A stretch of 64,000 bases of DNA from Desulfomonile tiedjei (lineage in GTDB: Bacteria > Desulfobacterota > Desulfomonilia > Desulfomonilales > Desulfomonilaceae), in assembly GCA_016218715.1 (NCBI GenBank), contig JACRDG010000106.1, positions 42,836 to 106,835 on the forward strand, written 5' to 3'. The notes under the pieces are model-generated. The model was given only the letters and a program-made list of their open reading frames with translations, was not told the origin of the DNA and searched no databases. Positions 18,182 to 27,597 of this stretch are shown one piece after another. A program made the position numbers and the translations under genes. Every line of letters starts with the position of its first letter. Position 1 is the first letter of the stretch.

Positions 18182-19570
18182 GTGACAAGCTCCCTCGCCC
18201 GGAAACTCGAAGAACTGGTCGGCAGGGGTAAAGTCTTCTCTTCAGACTCGGAACTCCTCTGCTACTCCTACGATGCCACCCCCCTCGTATCACACAGGCC
18301 CGAAGCAGTGGTCCGGGTGACCTCGGAGCAGGATATCGCGGCGGTCCTGGAACTTGCCGCGCAGGAGGGTCTGCCGGTAACGCCCCGCGGGAGCGGGACC
18401 GGGTTGAGCGGCGGGTCCGTTCCGGTCAAAGGGGGGATTGTGCTCCTTACCACCGCGATGAATCGCATCATCGAAATCGACGCAGACGACCTGTCGGTCA
18501 CGGTGGAACCGGGAGTTATTACTGCCGATCTTCACGCCGCGGTCGAGGAATTGGGGCTGTTCTATCCCCCTGACCCCGGGAGCATGAAGATCTCCACTAT
18601 CGGGGGGAACGTGGCAGAGAACGCCGGGGGCCTGCGCGGTCTGAAGTACGGCATTACCGGAGATTACCTCCTCAGCCTTGACCTGTTTCTCATTGACGGT
18701 TCCAAGGTCCATTACGGCACCAAGTGCGTAAAGGACGTCGCAGGTTACAATCTGACCAAGTTCCTCGCGGGCTCCGAAGGGACTATCGGCTTCTTTTCAA
18801 AGATAGTCCTCAAGCTCATACCCAAGCCTCGGACCAAGAAGACGTTTCTCGCGCTCTATGACGACATTCTCGATGCCGCACGTACGGTATCCGCACTCAT
18901 TGCTCGGAGGATCATCCCCTCGACTCTGGAATTAATGGACTCTGTGACCATCAACTGCGTGGAGGACCACGTGCACATAGGACTCCCACGCGACGTCGCG
19001 GCGCTCCTCCTCATCGAGACCGACGGCCACCCGGAAGTGGTAAAGGAAGAGGCAGCCGGGATCGAAGCAGCGTGCACCGCGAGCCGTGTGAGGACCCTGC
19101 GGATAGCCAAGGACGCGAAGGAATCGGAGGAGCTGTTTACCGCGCGCCGGAACGCGCTCACTTCGCTCGCGCGGGTCAAACCGACCACCATTCTCGAAGA
19201 CGTCACGGTCCCGCGCCCCAGGATTCCCGAGATGATGGAGACCATCAGAGAGGCAGCGGCGAAGTTCTCGCTGAGGATTGGGACGTTCGGCCACGCGGGC
19301 GACGGAAACCTCCATCCAACGTGCCTGACCGACGAGCGGGACCGGGACGAGATCCATCGGGTCGAACAGGCCTACGACATGATCTTTCAAAGGGCCATCA
19401 GCCTCGGCGGCACCATCTCGGGCGAGCACGGGACGGGCATAACCAAATCAAAGTACCTTCCACAACTGGTAGGTCCCAAGGCGATCGAGGTCATGAAGAG
19501 GATCAAAGCCGCGTTCGACCCTGAAGGCCGTCTCAATCCGGGCAAGATATTCCCCGAACCTATGGAATAA
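18182..19570 (+). CDS. glcD: FAD-linked 2-hydroxy-acid dehydrogenase subunit (GlcD type)
   Basis: A 462-residue flavoprotein that oxidises a 2-hydroxy acid such as D-lactate or glycolate. The PCMH-type FAD-binding domain carries TPRGSGTGLSGGSVPVKGG, and the C-terminal oxidase domain carries FGHAGDGNLHPT and GGTISGEHGTG, both family hallmarks. I place the start at GTG 18182 (VTSSLARKLEE), which has GAAGGA upstream and leaves room for the promoter and operator. An in-frame ATG at 18056 would run across the operator. It is followed five bases later by glcF. Electrons probably go to GlcF and then the quinone pool or another carrier. Confidence 0.93.
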   Translation: MTSSLARKLEELVGRGKVFSSDSELLCYSYDATPLVSHRPEAVVRVTSEQDIAAVLELAAQEGLPVTPRGSGTGLSGGSVPVKGGIVLLTTAMNRIIEIDADDLSVTVEPGVITADLHAAVEELGLFYPPDPGSMKISTIGGNVAENAGGLRGLKYGITGDYLLSLDLFLIDGSKVHYGTKCVKDVAGYNLTKFLAGSEGTIGFFSKIVLKLIPKPRTKKTFLALYDDILDAARTVSALIARRIIPSTLELMDSVTINCVEDHVHIGLPRDVAALLLIETDGHPEVVKEEAAGIEAACTASRVRTLRIAKDAKESEELFTARRNALTSLARVKPTTILEDVTVPRPRIPEMMETIREAAAKFSLRIGTFGHAGDGNLHPTCLTDERDRDEIHRVEQAYDMIFQRAISLGGTISGEHGTGITKSKYLPQLVGPKAIEVMKRIKAAFDPEGRLNPGKIFPEPME

Positions 19571-19575
19571 ATTCA

Positions 19576-20898
19576 ATGGCCACGTCCCTGAACGCAGACG
19601 AAATCGCAGGTGCCCTCGCCACGCTGGATATTCACGACTACGGCGATGTTCTCCAGTGCATGCGCTGCGGCTCGTGCCTCCCACACTGTCCGACCTATCG
19701 GACCGACGGCATAGAAACCCAGTCCCCCCGCGGTCGGGTGGCGATGATCAAGGCGGTCATTGACCGGCGGTTGCAGGCTTCGGAAGAATTTGTGGAGCAC
19801 ATGTATCACTGCCTGGATTGCCGCAACTGTCAGACGGTATGCCCAGCGGGGGTCAAGGTCGGAGAATTGGTGCTGGAGGCTCGGCACCGGATCGAAGAGC
19901 ATACGCCGCAACCGCTTCTCAAGAGATTCATGCTCGGGTCGGCCATTCGCGATCAGAAACGCCTCTCGCGCTATCTCACGCCTCTGCGCGCGTATCAGCT
20001 CACCGGGCTCCAGAAGGTAGTTCGACGGTCTCACATCCTCAAATGGATTTCCTCGGACCTCGAGTTCATGGAAGCCCTGCTTCCCACGTTGCCTTCCAGG
20101 CCGCTGGCCGAAACAATCCCTGACGTCATTCCCGCGGTGGGCAAGGAGAAGGGCCGCATCGGGTTCTTTCTGGGCTGTGCCATGAACCTCGTTTTCGCGG
20201 AGGTGAGCCGCGACACCATCGCTGTCCTGACCCGGTCCGGGTACACGGTGGTCGTTCCGAAAGGCCAGCAATGCTGTGGCACGCCCAACATCGCGGAAGG
20301 CGAGCGAAAGGTGTACCGGGAAATGGCCGAGCACAACGTAGCGCTGTTCGAAGACCGGGACGTCGACGCGATCGTCTGCGATTGCGCGGCATGCGGGATG
20401 GAACTCAAGGCGTATCGAGAGACCCTCGCTCCCGTGCATCGGGTAGCGCACAGGGCCGAGGCGTTTTCGGCGAAGATCAGGGATGTCTCCGAGTTCCTCG
20501 TCGCCGCGCTTGGTCCTGAGATAACGTTCGGTACCATCGCCGAAAAGGTATGTTTTCACGATCCTTGCCACTTGCGCCACGGCCAGAAGCTGGTGACCCC
20601 GCAACGAGAGCTGTTGCGCCGCATTCCCGGCGTTGTCTTCAGCGACATCCCGGATGAAGGACAGTGCTGCGGGTCCGCTGGAATCTACAACATCACCCAC
20701 CGCGGACGCGCGATGAGAATTCTTGAGGCAAAAGTCGAGGCCATCGACAAGACGGCCGCGGATCGGGTGGTGACCTCTAATCCGGGCTGTTTCTTGCAAC
20801 TCGACTACGCAAGGAAGCATTGGAACAGGGAATGGTCCTTGTCTCACATATCGCAATTACTTCGAAGTTCATTAGAGCGGGGGGAGACAATGCAGTAG
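19576..20898 (+). CDS. glcF: Fe-S subunit of glycolate/lactate oxidase (GlcF type)
   Basis: A 440-residue iron-sulfur protein partner of GlcD. Two [4Fe-4S] ferredoxin motifs lie in the N-terminal quarter (CMRCGSCLPHCPTY and CLDCRNCQTVCPAG). Two CCG domains follow, with CCGTPN and CCGSAGIYN as their signature cysteine pairs. It takes electrons from the flavin subunit. It lies 5 bp after glcD, so translation is probably coupled. No GlcE subunit is present, as in many two-subunit anaerobe versions. Confidence 0.93.
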   Translation: MATSLNADEIAGALATLDIHDYGDVLQCMRCGSCLPHCPTYRTDGIETQSPRGRVAMIKAVIDRRLQASEEFVEHMYHCLDCRNCQTVCPAGVKVGELVLEARHRIEEHTPQPLLKRFMLGSAIRDQKRLSRYLTPLRAYQLTGLQKVVRRSHILKWISSDLEFMEALLPTLPSRPLAETIPDVIPAVGKEKGRIGFFLGCAMNLVFAEVSRDTIAVLTRSGYTVVVPKGQQCCGTPNIAEGERKVYREMAEHNVALFEDRDVDAIVCDCAACGMELKAYRETLAPVHRVAHRAEAFSAKIRDVSEFLVAALGPEITFGTIAEKVCFHDPCHLRHGQKLVTPQRELLRRIPGVVFSDIPDEGQCCGSAGIYNITHRGRAMRILEAKVEAIDKTAADRVVTSNPGCFLQLDYARKHWNREWSLSHISQLLRSSLERGETMQ

Positions 20899-21053
20899 TC
20901 GGGCGTTGGCCCCATACTACAGTGTTCACCGAAAGCGTCGAGAAAATAGCCGGGTCCGAGGAGGAGAGGAGGTGATTCCCCCGGAAGGCGATTCGGCGGA
21001 GCAAAGTGATCCAACATTTCAACATTCCAACACATCCAACGGAGGACGATAGC

Positions 21054-22229
21054 ATGAAGAGAACAGCACTGGCCTTGCTCGCACTGGTAACGGCTCTCGT
21101 ATTCTGGGGCGTCACGGCAACGACCTCATTTGCCCAGGAAAAGAAGCCGGAAAAGAAGATCGAGAAGTTCGGCGAGGATCAGCGAGCCAAAGAGTGGAAG
21201 GGCAAGAAATGGACCACGTCAGACAAAAAATTCACGTGGCGCGCGAGTGACCCATGGGGCGGTCTGCTGTTTCACGATTTCCTGATCCATTTCGCGGACA
21301 GCGTGAGAGCAGCGAGCGGCGGGCGGCTGGACATCAAGGTATTCCAGACCGGCGCGATTGTCCCTGCCATGGAAACCTTCGATGCAGTCTCAAAGGGCAC
21401 CCTCGACATGGGGCATGCTTGGTCGGGCTACTGGAAAGGGAAGAACGAGGCGTTCGTAGCTTTTGCTTCCGTGCCGTTCGGCCTGGATGTGGAAGGATAC
21501 AACATCTGGTACTACGAGCGTGGCGGCAAGAAGATGTTGGACGATCTGTACGCTCCGTACAACATGGTTTCCTTTTTCTGCGGCAATTCGGGTCAGGAGC
21601 TTGGGATTCATTCCAATAAGAAAGCCACCAAGATGGAGGACTTCAAAGGGATGAAGCTCAGGACCGTCGGATGGTACCAGGACATCTTGAACCTGCTGGG
21701 CGCCAACGTGACTCCGCTTCCCGGGCCGGAAATCTACCTGGCTCTGGAGAGGGGCGTCATCGACGGCTGCGAATTCAGCAGCCCCGCAATCAACTTGCCG
21801 CAAGGATTCCACGACATCACGAAATTCGTGATCGAGCCGGGTGTGCACCAGCCAAGCTGTCAAACCGACATTTTCATCAACAAAAAGAAGTGGGATGAAC
21901 TCCCGGACGATCTGAAGGCCATTGTCGAGGTCTGCGCGAAAGAGACGCAACTCTGGTCAACACCCTGGATCGAGAACCTCAACGTCGAGGCAATTGAAAA
22001 AATGGGCAAGAAAGTGGAATACGTCCAGATGGACGATGCCACGATCGTCGAATTCGCCAAGGTGAGCAAGAAGTACCTCGAGGACCTGGCCGCCAAGAAT
22101 CCCGATGTCAAGAAAGTCCTTGATTCGCAAGAGAAGTTCAAGAAGGACTTTTCTCCGTGGCGCAAGATGCGCGGCGGCGTCGCGCCCTGGCCTACCGACG
22201 ATGTGACCAAAGGAAAGCTTTATCAATAA
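21054..22229 (+). CDS. dctP: TRAP transporter solute-binding protein (DctP family)
   Basis: A 391-residue periplasmic binding protein. The signal peptide spans about 1-27 (MKRTALALLALV, cleavage near SFA). A charged linker follows, then the DctP fold with characteristic segments (GGRLDIKVFQTGAIVPAMETFDAVSKGTLDM; FKGMKLRTVGWYQDILNLLGA). It resembles the FcbT/TakP/lactate-binding branch that takes 2-keto or 2-hydroxy acids. GGAGG eight bases before the ATG sets the start and excludes a 16-residue extension. It follows glcF by 155 bp and precedes the two membrane subunits. Confidence 0.93.
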   Translation: MKRTALALLALVTALVFWGVTATTSFAQEKKPEKKIEKFGEDQRAKEWKGKKWTTSDKKFTWRASDPWGGLLFHDFLIHFADSVRAASGGRLDIKVFQTGAIVPAMETFDAVSKGTLDMGHAWSGYWKGKNEAFVAFASVPFGLDVEGYNIWYYERGGKKMLDDLYAPYNMVSFFCGNSGQELGIHSNKKATKMEDFKGMKLRTVGWYQDILNLLGANVTPLPGPEIYLALERGVIDGCEFSSPAINLPQGFHDITKFVIEPGVHQPSCQTDIFINKKKWDELPDDLKAIVEVCAKETQLWSTPWIENLNVEAIEKMGKKVEYVQMDDATIVEFAKVSKKYLEDLAAKNPDVKKVLDSQEKFKKDFSPWRKMRGGVAPWPTDDVTKGKLYQ

Positions 22230-22323
22230 CACGACAAACCTTCTGTAGTGGAATAACGCGCCCCGGAGCATTAGGCGGCTTCGGGGCTTACACCGCAACG
22301 ATATGGATTGAAGGGAAACGGCG

Positions 22324-22824
22324 ATGAAAAAATTCGTCCGCGCGGTCGACGCATTTAACGAATTCTTCGGCAAATACGTGGCCTTGCTGATAGTTCCTCT
22401 TGTCCTCGTCGTCACGTACGAGGTCGTCCTTCGGAAGATATTTCATTCTCCCACGGTATGGGCTTTTGAGATGACCGTATATCTGTACGGTGCGCATTTC
22501 GTCCTTGGCGCGGCATATACCTACCTGCACGATCGGCACGTGCGAGTCGACATTCTGTCTTCGAGGTTGCCCGCCAAGGCCAAGCTATGGCTGTCTATTT
22601 TGACATTCTTCGTCATCTTCGTGCCGTTTGTAGGCGGCCTGAGTTGGGCGGCAGTGCTGTACGCCGGTCACTCCGTTGCCATCGGGGAGCATAGCTGGAG
22701 CGCATGGAAGCCGCCGCTGTACATTTACAAGTGCGTCATGCCGCTGGGCTTTATCATGCTGTTCGTGCAGGGTGTGGCTCACTTCATTCGCGACATCTAC
22801 AGGCTGAAGGGGGAAGAAATATGA
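22324..22824 (+). CDS. dctQ: TRAP transporter small permease (DctQ family)
   Basis: A 166-residue inner-membrane protein with four hydrophobic segments, the normal DctQ layout. It has the conserved stretch near WAFEMTVYLYGAHFVLGAAYTY and an ending YKCVMPLGFIMLFVQG. It is the small subunit that pairs with DctM for ion-driven uptake. Its stop overlaps the start of dctM (ATGA), which indicates translational coupling. Confidence 0.92.
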   Translation: MKKFVRAVDAFNEFFGKYVALLIVPLVLVVTYEVVLRKIFHSPTVWAFEMTVYLYGAHFVLGAAYTYLHDRHVRVDILSSRLPAKAKLWLSILTFFVIFVPFVGGLSWAAVLYAGHSVAIGEHSWSAWKPPLYIYKCVMPLGFIMLFVQGVAHFIRDIYRLKGEEI

Positions 22825-24152
22825 GTCCCGAAACCGTAGCTCTTGCAATGTTCGGGGCCCTCTTTCTGGCCCTGTTTTCGGGTCACCCTCTGGCGTTTTC
22901 TCTGGGTGGTGTAGCCGTCTTCTTTGGCCTCATAGGCTGGGGCGGCTCACCGGAACAGGTTTTTGCGCTTTTCACCAACAAGACGTACGGCGTCATGGAT
23001 GAATACGTCTTGGTCGCTGTTCCGTTGTTCATCTTTATGGCCCAGATGCTCGATGTCGCGGGGATTGCCGAGGCGCTGTTCAATACCATGCACGTGTTAT
23101 GGGGCCCTGTACGGGGAGGCCTCGCGATAGCCGTCCTCATGGTCTGCGTGGTGTTCGCTGCCTCCACTGGTGTCGTCGGCGCGACTGAAGTGGCCATAGG
23201 CCTTATCGCGGTCCCTAATCTCCTGAAACGCGGATACGACATACCCATGACCGCAGGAGCCATCTGCGCCGGAGGAACGCTCGGTATTCTCATCCCGCCT
23301 TCCATAATGCTCGTGATCTACGGCAGTTTGACCAACATATCAGTGGGGAAGCTGTTTGCCGCGGCCTATTTCCCAGGATTTCTTCTGGCATCCATGTACA
23401 TCGCCTACGTCGCTATCCGGTGCGGTCTCAACCCCACAATGGGGCCTCCGCTGCCACGTGAAGAGCGCATGCACACCGTCGGACAGAAGGCCTGGATGGT
23501 CGTCACCACCCTTCTCCCTCCCGTTTTTCTCATTGCGATGGTGCTTGGGAGCCTCGTGATAGGCGTCGCCACCACCACGGAAGCCGCCGGTCTGGGCGCG
23601 GTGGGAGCCACGATTCTTGCCATAGCCTACCGGAAACTGACCTGGGACGCGATCGTGGAGGCGTCAATTGCCACCTTGAAGATCACCTCCATGGTCATGA
23701 TCCTTTTCGTCGGAGGAAACGCTTTTCAATCCGTGTTCATGGGGTTGGGCGGCGGTGACGCGGTTTCAGACGTGCTTCTGGGTTTCAAGGCCAGCCCGTA
23801 CGTGGTCCTGTTTCTGATGATGGGCATCATCTTCTTCCTCGGATGCGTCATCGACTGGTTGGGAATCCTCCTGATCGTAACCCCTGTTTTCGGGCCTGTG
23901 GCTCAGGAATTGGGGTTCGATCCGTTGTGGTTCGGCACCCTGATTTGCGTCAATCTGCAAATGGCTTTTTTGACGCCGCCATTCGGCTATTCTCTCTTCT
24001 ATCTACGCGGGATAGCGCCGCCGGAAATGACCATCGAGAAGATATACAAGGGCGTCGTCCCGTTCATATGCTTGCAGTGGGTGGGGCTCCTGGCGTGCAT
24101 TTTTTACCCGCCTATCATCATGTGGCTACCCAAGGTCATATTCGGTGAATGA
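22821..24152 (+). CDS. dctM: TRAP transporter large permease (DctM family)
   Basis: A 443-residue inner-membrane protein with about twelve hydrophobic segments. It is the ion-coupled transport subunit of the TRAP system. Typical motifs include ASTGVVGATEVAIGLIAVPNLLKRGYD and GGTLGILIPPSIMLVIYG. The start is the ATG at 22821 overlapping the dctQ stop, with AAGGGGGAAG upstream. The longer open frame beginning at 22704 merely overlaps dctQ. With DctP and the GlcDF pair this makes a self-contained uptake and oxidation unit. Confidence 0.95.
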   Translation: MSPETVALAMFGALFLALFSGHPLAFSLGGVAVFFGLIGWGGSPEQVFALFTNKTYGVMDEYVLVAVPLFIFMAQMLDVAGIAEALFNTMHVLWGPVRGGLAIAVLMVCVVFAASTGVVGATEVAIGLIAVPNLLKRGYDIPMTAGAICAGGTLGILIPPSIMLVIYGSLTNISVGKLFAAAYFPGFLLASMYIAYVAIRCGLNPTMGPPLPREERMHTVGQKAWMVVTTLLPPVFLIAMVLGSLVIGVATTTEAAGLGAVGATILAIAYRKLTWDAIVEASIATLKITSMVMILFVGGNAFQSVFMGLGGGDAVSDVLLGFKASPYVVLFLMMGIIFFLGCVIDWLGILLIVTPVFGPVAQELGFDPLWFGTLICVNLQMAFLTPPFGYSLFYLRGIAPPEMTIEKIYKGVVPFICLQWVGLLACIFYPPIIMWLPKVIFGE

Positions 24153-24196
24153 GCGTGTAGTCGGCCGATCGAGCCCTAAACAGAAAGAGGATGACC

Positions 24197-25027
24197 ATGA
24201 ATATTATAACGGTCTCACGACTCGTAGGTTCCTACGGCGATGAAATTGCCGCCAACGTAGCGGAGCGGATGGGACTGGAATTCGTCGGGCGTACCGGCCT
24301 GCATGAACTGGCGCTGAGCTGCGATCCCGAGTACAGCGACGCATGCACGCTCTACGAGGAAGAACACGGTCCAGGGTTCTTCGAGCGCCTGTTCTTTGAC
24401 AGACCCGCGCACAAGAGTCTCTTCGAGGCGCTCACCTTCGAGCAGGCGAGCCGCGGGAATGTGGTGATAGTGGGTCGTGGAGCGCAAATTGCGCTGCACG
24501 ATCTACCCGGCGTTTTCTCCGTGGGGGTCGTCGCTCCTCTTGAAGTGAGAGTCCAACGAATCAAGAGCAGGAACGGCGCATCCCGGGAAGATGCCGCATA
24601 CTATGTAGAGAAGCACGACCGGGAACGGCAGAGACTCATCAAGGCCGTGTTTGACAGGGACACTGACGACTGGTCCCTGTACGATCTCGTGATCAACACG
24701 GCCCACTTCACGCCGGAAACTGCCACAGACGTTGTCGTTCACGCAGTCGGAAAAAAGGAAAGAGCCCGCGATGTGGATACCATCAAGGACCGATTGAAGA
24801 ACATGGCTCTTGCCAAGAGAATCGAGACCCTGATCAGGAAGAAAATGACGTCCGCGGTCGCGCGTCACGTGGAGATTTCCGCGGAGCCCGGCGGTATGGT
24901 GAGAATCACCGGCCTGATTCGGGAGAAGGGTGACAAAGAAAAGGCCGGCCGGATCGCCGCGGAGTACCCGGGAGTGGTGAAGGTGGAAAACGAGCTGAAG
25001 GTTACCGAGCTGTCTTTCAGCATCTGA
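24197..25027 (+). CDS. Cytidylate kinase-like protein with C-terminal BON-like domain
   Basis: A 276-residue cytoplasmic protein. The N-terminal part (about 1-195) belongs to the cytidylate-kinase-like P-loop family. VSRLVGSYGDEIAANVAERMG replaces a classic Walker A, and GNVVIVGRGAQIAL is a second hallmark. The C-terminal part (about 205-275) reads like a BON domain, a lipid- or ligand-binding fold (MTSAVARHVEISAEPGGMVRITGLI, then YPGVVKVENELKV). The start at the second ATG is chosen because GAGG lies six bases before it. It follows dctM by 44 bp in the same operon. The link to transport is unknown and a regulatory role is possible. Confidence 0.8.
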   Translation: MNIITVSRLVGSYGDEIAANVAERMGLEFVGRTGLHELALSCDPEYSDACTLYEEEHGPGFFERLFFDRPAHKSLFEALTFEQASRGNVVIVGRGAQIALHDLPGVFSVGVVAPLEVRVQRIKSRNGASREDAAYYVEKHDRERQRLIKAVFDRDTDDWSLYDLVINTAHFTPETATDVVVHAVGKKERARDVDTIKDRLKNMALAKRIETLIRKKMTSAVARHVEISAEPGGMVRITGLIREKGDKEKAGRIAAEYPGVVKVENELKVTELSFSI

Positions 25028-25046
25028 GGGAGCAGCCAGGCGAACA

Positions 25047-25364
25047 ATGTCCGAACCCGTTCAGATCGTCGTTGGTCTCATTTGCCTCCTCGGGGTCTTC
25101 GCATTGACCCGTTACCTCGTTGGGTGGCAAGTCAAACGCGCCACGGGATTCATCATCCGGGACCTGGAGAGCCAGAATGCGGTCGACCCGTTCACAGCGG
25201 TCGAGTTGCCTTATGCAAAGCAGAGTCCGTTGCGAATCGGCATGCGAAACTACCACGCCAAGGCTCTCGACTACATGGTGAGCGAAGGAGTGGTGGGAAA
25301 GACCGGTGGCGGCAAGTACTATCTGCAGGTGAAGATCCCGGATGCAGAGCCCCCTGCCCTCTGA
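25047..25364 (+). CDS. Small membrane-anchored hypothetical protein
   Basis: A 105-residue protein with one N-terminal membrane helix (about residues 6-27, QIVVGLICLLGVFALTRYLV) and a soluble C-terminal part. That part looks like a compact winged-helix-like fold (MRNYHAKALDYMVSEGVVGKTGGGKYYLQV). It begins 20 bp after the kinase-like gene, so it is probably co-transcribed. The ribosome site is weak. The function is unknown. Confidence 0.65.
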   Translation: MSEPVQIVVGLICLLGVFALTRYLVGWQVKRATGFIIRDLESQNAVDPFTAVELPYAKQSPLRIGMRNYHAKALDYMVSEGVVGKTGGGKYYLQVKIPDAEPPAL

Positions 25365-25445
25365 TGGCGGCTCGTCTCGTAGCATCCCTTGACATCCTTG
25401 GGTTAATCGAATCTTCTGAGTGCCCTCCAAGACATGCAAACGACA

Positions 25446-25466
25446 GGGCAGACGGTCGGTCTGCCC
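25446..25466. other. Hairpin upstream of lutA
   Basis: GGGCAGAC (25446-25453) pairs perfectly with GTCTGCCC (25459-25466) around a 5-base loop, about 40 bp before lutA. There is no T tract on the plus strand. It may be a processing or attenuation site, or mark the end of the upstream message. Confidence 0.45.
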
Positions 25467-25507
25467 CATAATACCGGAACGCCGGTGAATCATGACAGGT
25501 CAAGAAC

Positions 25508-26236
25508 ATGCGTGTTCAACTTTTTGTTACCTGCTTGATCGACACGTTCTTCCCCGAAACGGGCGAGGCGACGCTTCGGCTGTTGCGCTATTTCGGAGTG
25601 GACGCGGTCTTGCCCACGGAGCAAACCTGTTGCGGCAAGCCCGCGGACAGCGGCGGGTACCGCTATGAGTCCAGGAAGGCCGCGGAGCACTTTCTCTCGG
25701 TCTTTGGACGAAGCACGGACCCAATTGTGGTTCCGTCGGGGTCCTGCGCGTCCATGGTGAAGAACCACTACCCGGAACTCTTTCGGGACGACGCGCGCCT
25801 GCATGCTCAAGCCACAGCGGTCGCGGGTCGGGTCTACGAGTTGAGCCAGTTTCTCGTCAACGTCCTGAAAGCGGATCGGGCCGGCCTCAAGGGGAGAGGC
25901 AAGATCACCTACCATGCATCGTGCCAGCTCACCCGGGAACTCGGGGTTAAAGAGGAGCCTCTCGCTCTTCTCCGATCGCTCGATGCTGCTGAGTTCGTTC
26001 CCCTCCCCTCTGCCGACCGCTGCTGTGGGTTCGGCGGCACGTTCATGGCCAAGATGCCGGAGATCTCCATGGCGCTTGCCGACGAGAAACTCGACACCAT
26101 CCTGAGCACCGGAGCAGACACGGTCACCGGTTGCGATCACGGGTGTTTGATGAACATCTCCGATGCGATCCGAAGACGCGGTGCTGCGGTGCAGGCCAAG
26201 CATATCGCGGTGGTGCTTGCGGAGGGACTGGCATGA
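25508..26236 (+). CDS. lutA: LutA-type Fe-S oxidoreductase subunit
   Basis: A 242-residue protein made of two CCG domains, the LutA/YkgE pattern. The signature pairs are TCCGKPADSGG (about residue 41) and RCCGFGGTF (about 175). With LutB and LutC it oxidises L-lactate to pyruvate in bacteria that lack a flavin L-lactate dehydrogenase. Its stop overlaps the lutB start (ATGA). The operon follows the TRAP and GlcDF genes on the same strand, matching a lactate theme. Confidence 0.9.
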   Translation: MRVQLFVTCLIDTFFPETGEATLRLLRYFGVDAVLPTEQTCCGKPADSGGYRYESRKAAEHFLSVFGRSTDPIVVPSGSCASMVKNHYPELFRDDARLHAQATAVAGRVYELSQFLVNVLKADRAGLKGRGKITYHASCQLTRELGVKEEPLALLRSLDAAEFVPLPSADRCCGFGGTFMAKMPEISMALADEKLDTILSTGADTVTGCDHGCLMNISDAIRRRGAAVQAKHIAVVLAEGLA

Positions 26237-27597
26237 GTTTACCGACGGGAAGCATACCTTTTCGAGAGAATGCCGCTCAGGCGATCCGCAACGAAGCCCT
26301 CAGAGCCGCAATGCGAAATGCCACCGGGGTCTTTGCGGTGAAACGGGCCGATGCGGTGTCCGCTGTCCCTCTCGAGGAATGGCGAGACAAGGCATCTGAA
26401 ACGCGGCTCCAGGTATTGGACCACCTCGCCGACTACGTTGACCGATTCGCAAAGAGCGCGGTCCGAGCAGGTGCGACGGTTCACCGGGCGAAGGATGCGG
26501 AAACCGCGAGGGAGATCGTCGCATGCCTTCTGAAGGATCATGGCATTCAGAAGGCGGTCAAATCAAAGTCCATGATCAGTGAGGAGATCCACCTGAACGA
26601 CTACCTGGAAAAGCAGGGAGTCACCGTGGTGGAGACCGATCTGGGCGAATACATCATCCAGATCGCCCGCGAACACCCTTCGCACATCATAGTCCCCGCG
26701 ATTCACAAGGATCGCCGCCAGGTGGGAAAGCTCTTCGCGGAAAAGCTCGGCTGCGCGTACACCGAAGACCCGGCGGCGCTCACGAAGATTGCCCGGGCAA
26801 AGCTGAGACAGGAGTTTCTCTCGGCTGAAGCGGGCATATCCGGCGCGAACTTCGCGGTGGCCGATTCGGGGAGCCTCGTCATCTTCACCAATGAAGGGAA
26901 CGGGCGCATGTGCACGACTTTGCCCCGGCTGCACATCGCGGTGACTTCCATTGAAAAGATCATCCCTTCCGTCGCGGATCTGCCAAAGTTCATCCGGTTG
27001 CTCCCCCGCTCGGCCACGGGCCAGGTCGTGACCACGTACCTCTCCATGATCACGGGCACTCGCAAAGCGGGCGAGGCTACCGGCGCGAAGGATCTTCACA
27101 TCGTGCTGTTGGACAACGGTCGATCGAGTATCGTCGCGGGTGAATACCGCGAGATGCTCAAGTGTATTCGCTGCGGCGCGTGCCTCAACGCGTGCCCCGT
27201 GTATCAGACGGTGGGCGGGCATGCATACGGATCGACCTATCCAGGCCCCATGGGGATAATCTTGACGGTTCTCCTGGAAGGAATGGAACGGGCGCATACG
27301 CTCTTGGACGCAACGACACTCTGTGGCGCGTGCGCGGACGTCTGCCCGGTGAAAGTGCCGCTGCCAAGGCTCCTGCGACGACTGCGTGAACAGCGGACGG
27401 AGATGGGGCTCACCCCGACCATGGAACGCCAGGGGATGGCAGGTTTCGGGATGGCAGCGAAATCGCCTACTCTGTTTGGGGCAGGGCAGCAGGCAGCGCG
27501 ACTTCTGTGGCCTCTTGCCCGGAAGATCGGTGTCAAGGGAACCCTGGCCCGGATGCCGATCCCGGCCGAACAACCGTTCAGGCGGAGGATCTCATGA
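26233..27597 (+). CDS. lutB: LutB-type Fe-S protein
   Basis: A 454-residue iron-sulfur subunit of the LutABC lactate oxidation complex. The N-terminal LUD domain is followed by two ferredoxin-type motifs (CIRCGACLNACPVY and CGACADVCPVKVP) and a C-terminal extension. The start at the ATG overlapping the lutA stop gives MSLPTGSIPFRENA, normal for the family. An upstream in-frame extension of 34 residues overlaps lutA and is rejected. It overlaps lutC by four bases. Confidence 0.92.
   Translation: MSLPTGSIPFRENAAQAIRNEALRAAMRNATGVFAVKRADAVSAVPLEEWRDKASETRLQVLDHLADYVDRFAKSAVRAGATVHRAKDAETAREIVACLLKDHGIQKAVKSKSMISEEIHLNDYLEKQGVTVVETDLGEYIIQIAREHPSHIIVPAIHKDRRQVGKLFAEKLGCAYTEDPAALTKIARAKLRQEFLSAEAGISGANFAVADSGSLVIFTNEGNGRMCTTLPRLHIAVTSIEKIIPSVADLPKFIRLLPRSATGQVVTTYLSMITGTRKAGEATGAKDLHIVLLDNGRSSIVAGEYREMLKCIRCGACLNACPVYQTVGGHAYGSTYPGPMGIILTVLLEGMERAHTLLDATTLCGACADVCPVKVPLPRLLRRLREQRTEMGLTPTMERQGMAGFGMAAKSPTLFGAGQQAARLLWPLARKIGVKGTLARMPIPAEQPFRRRIS

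Noticed and set aside
19573..20856. 427-codon open frame antisense to glcF
   Set aside because: It mirrors the glcF coding sequence and shows no recognisable domains.
26563..27573. 336-codon open frame antisense to lutB
   Set aside because: It is a shadow of lutB, which carries ferredoxin and LUD motifs.
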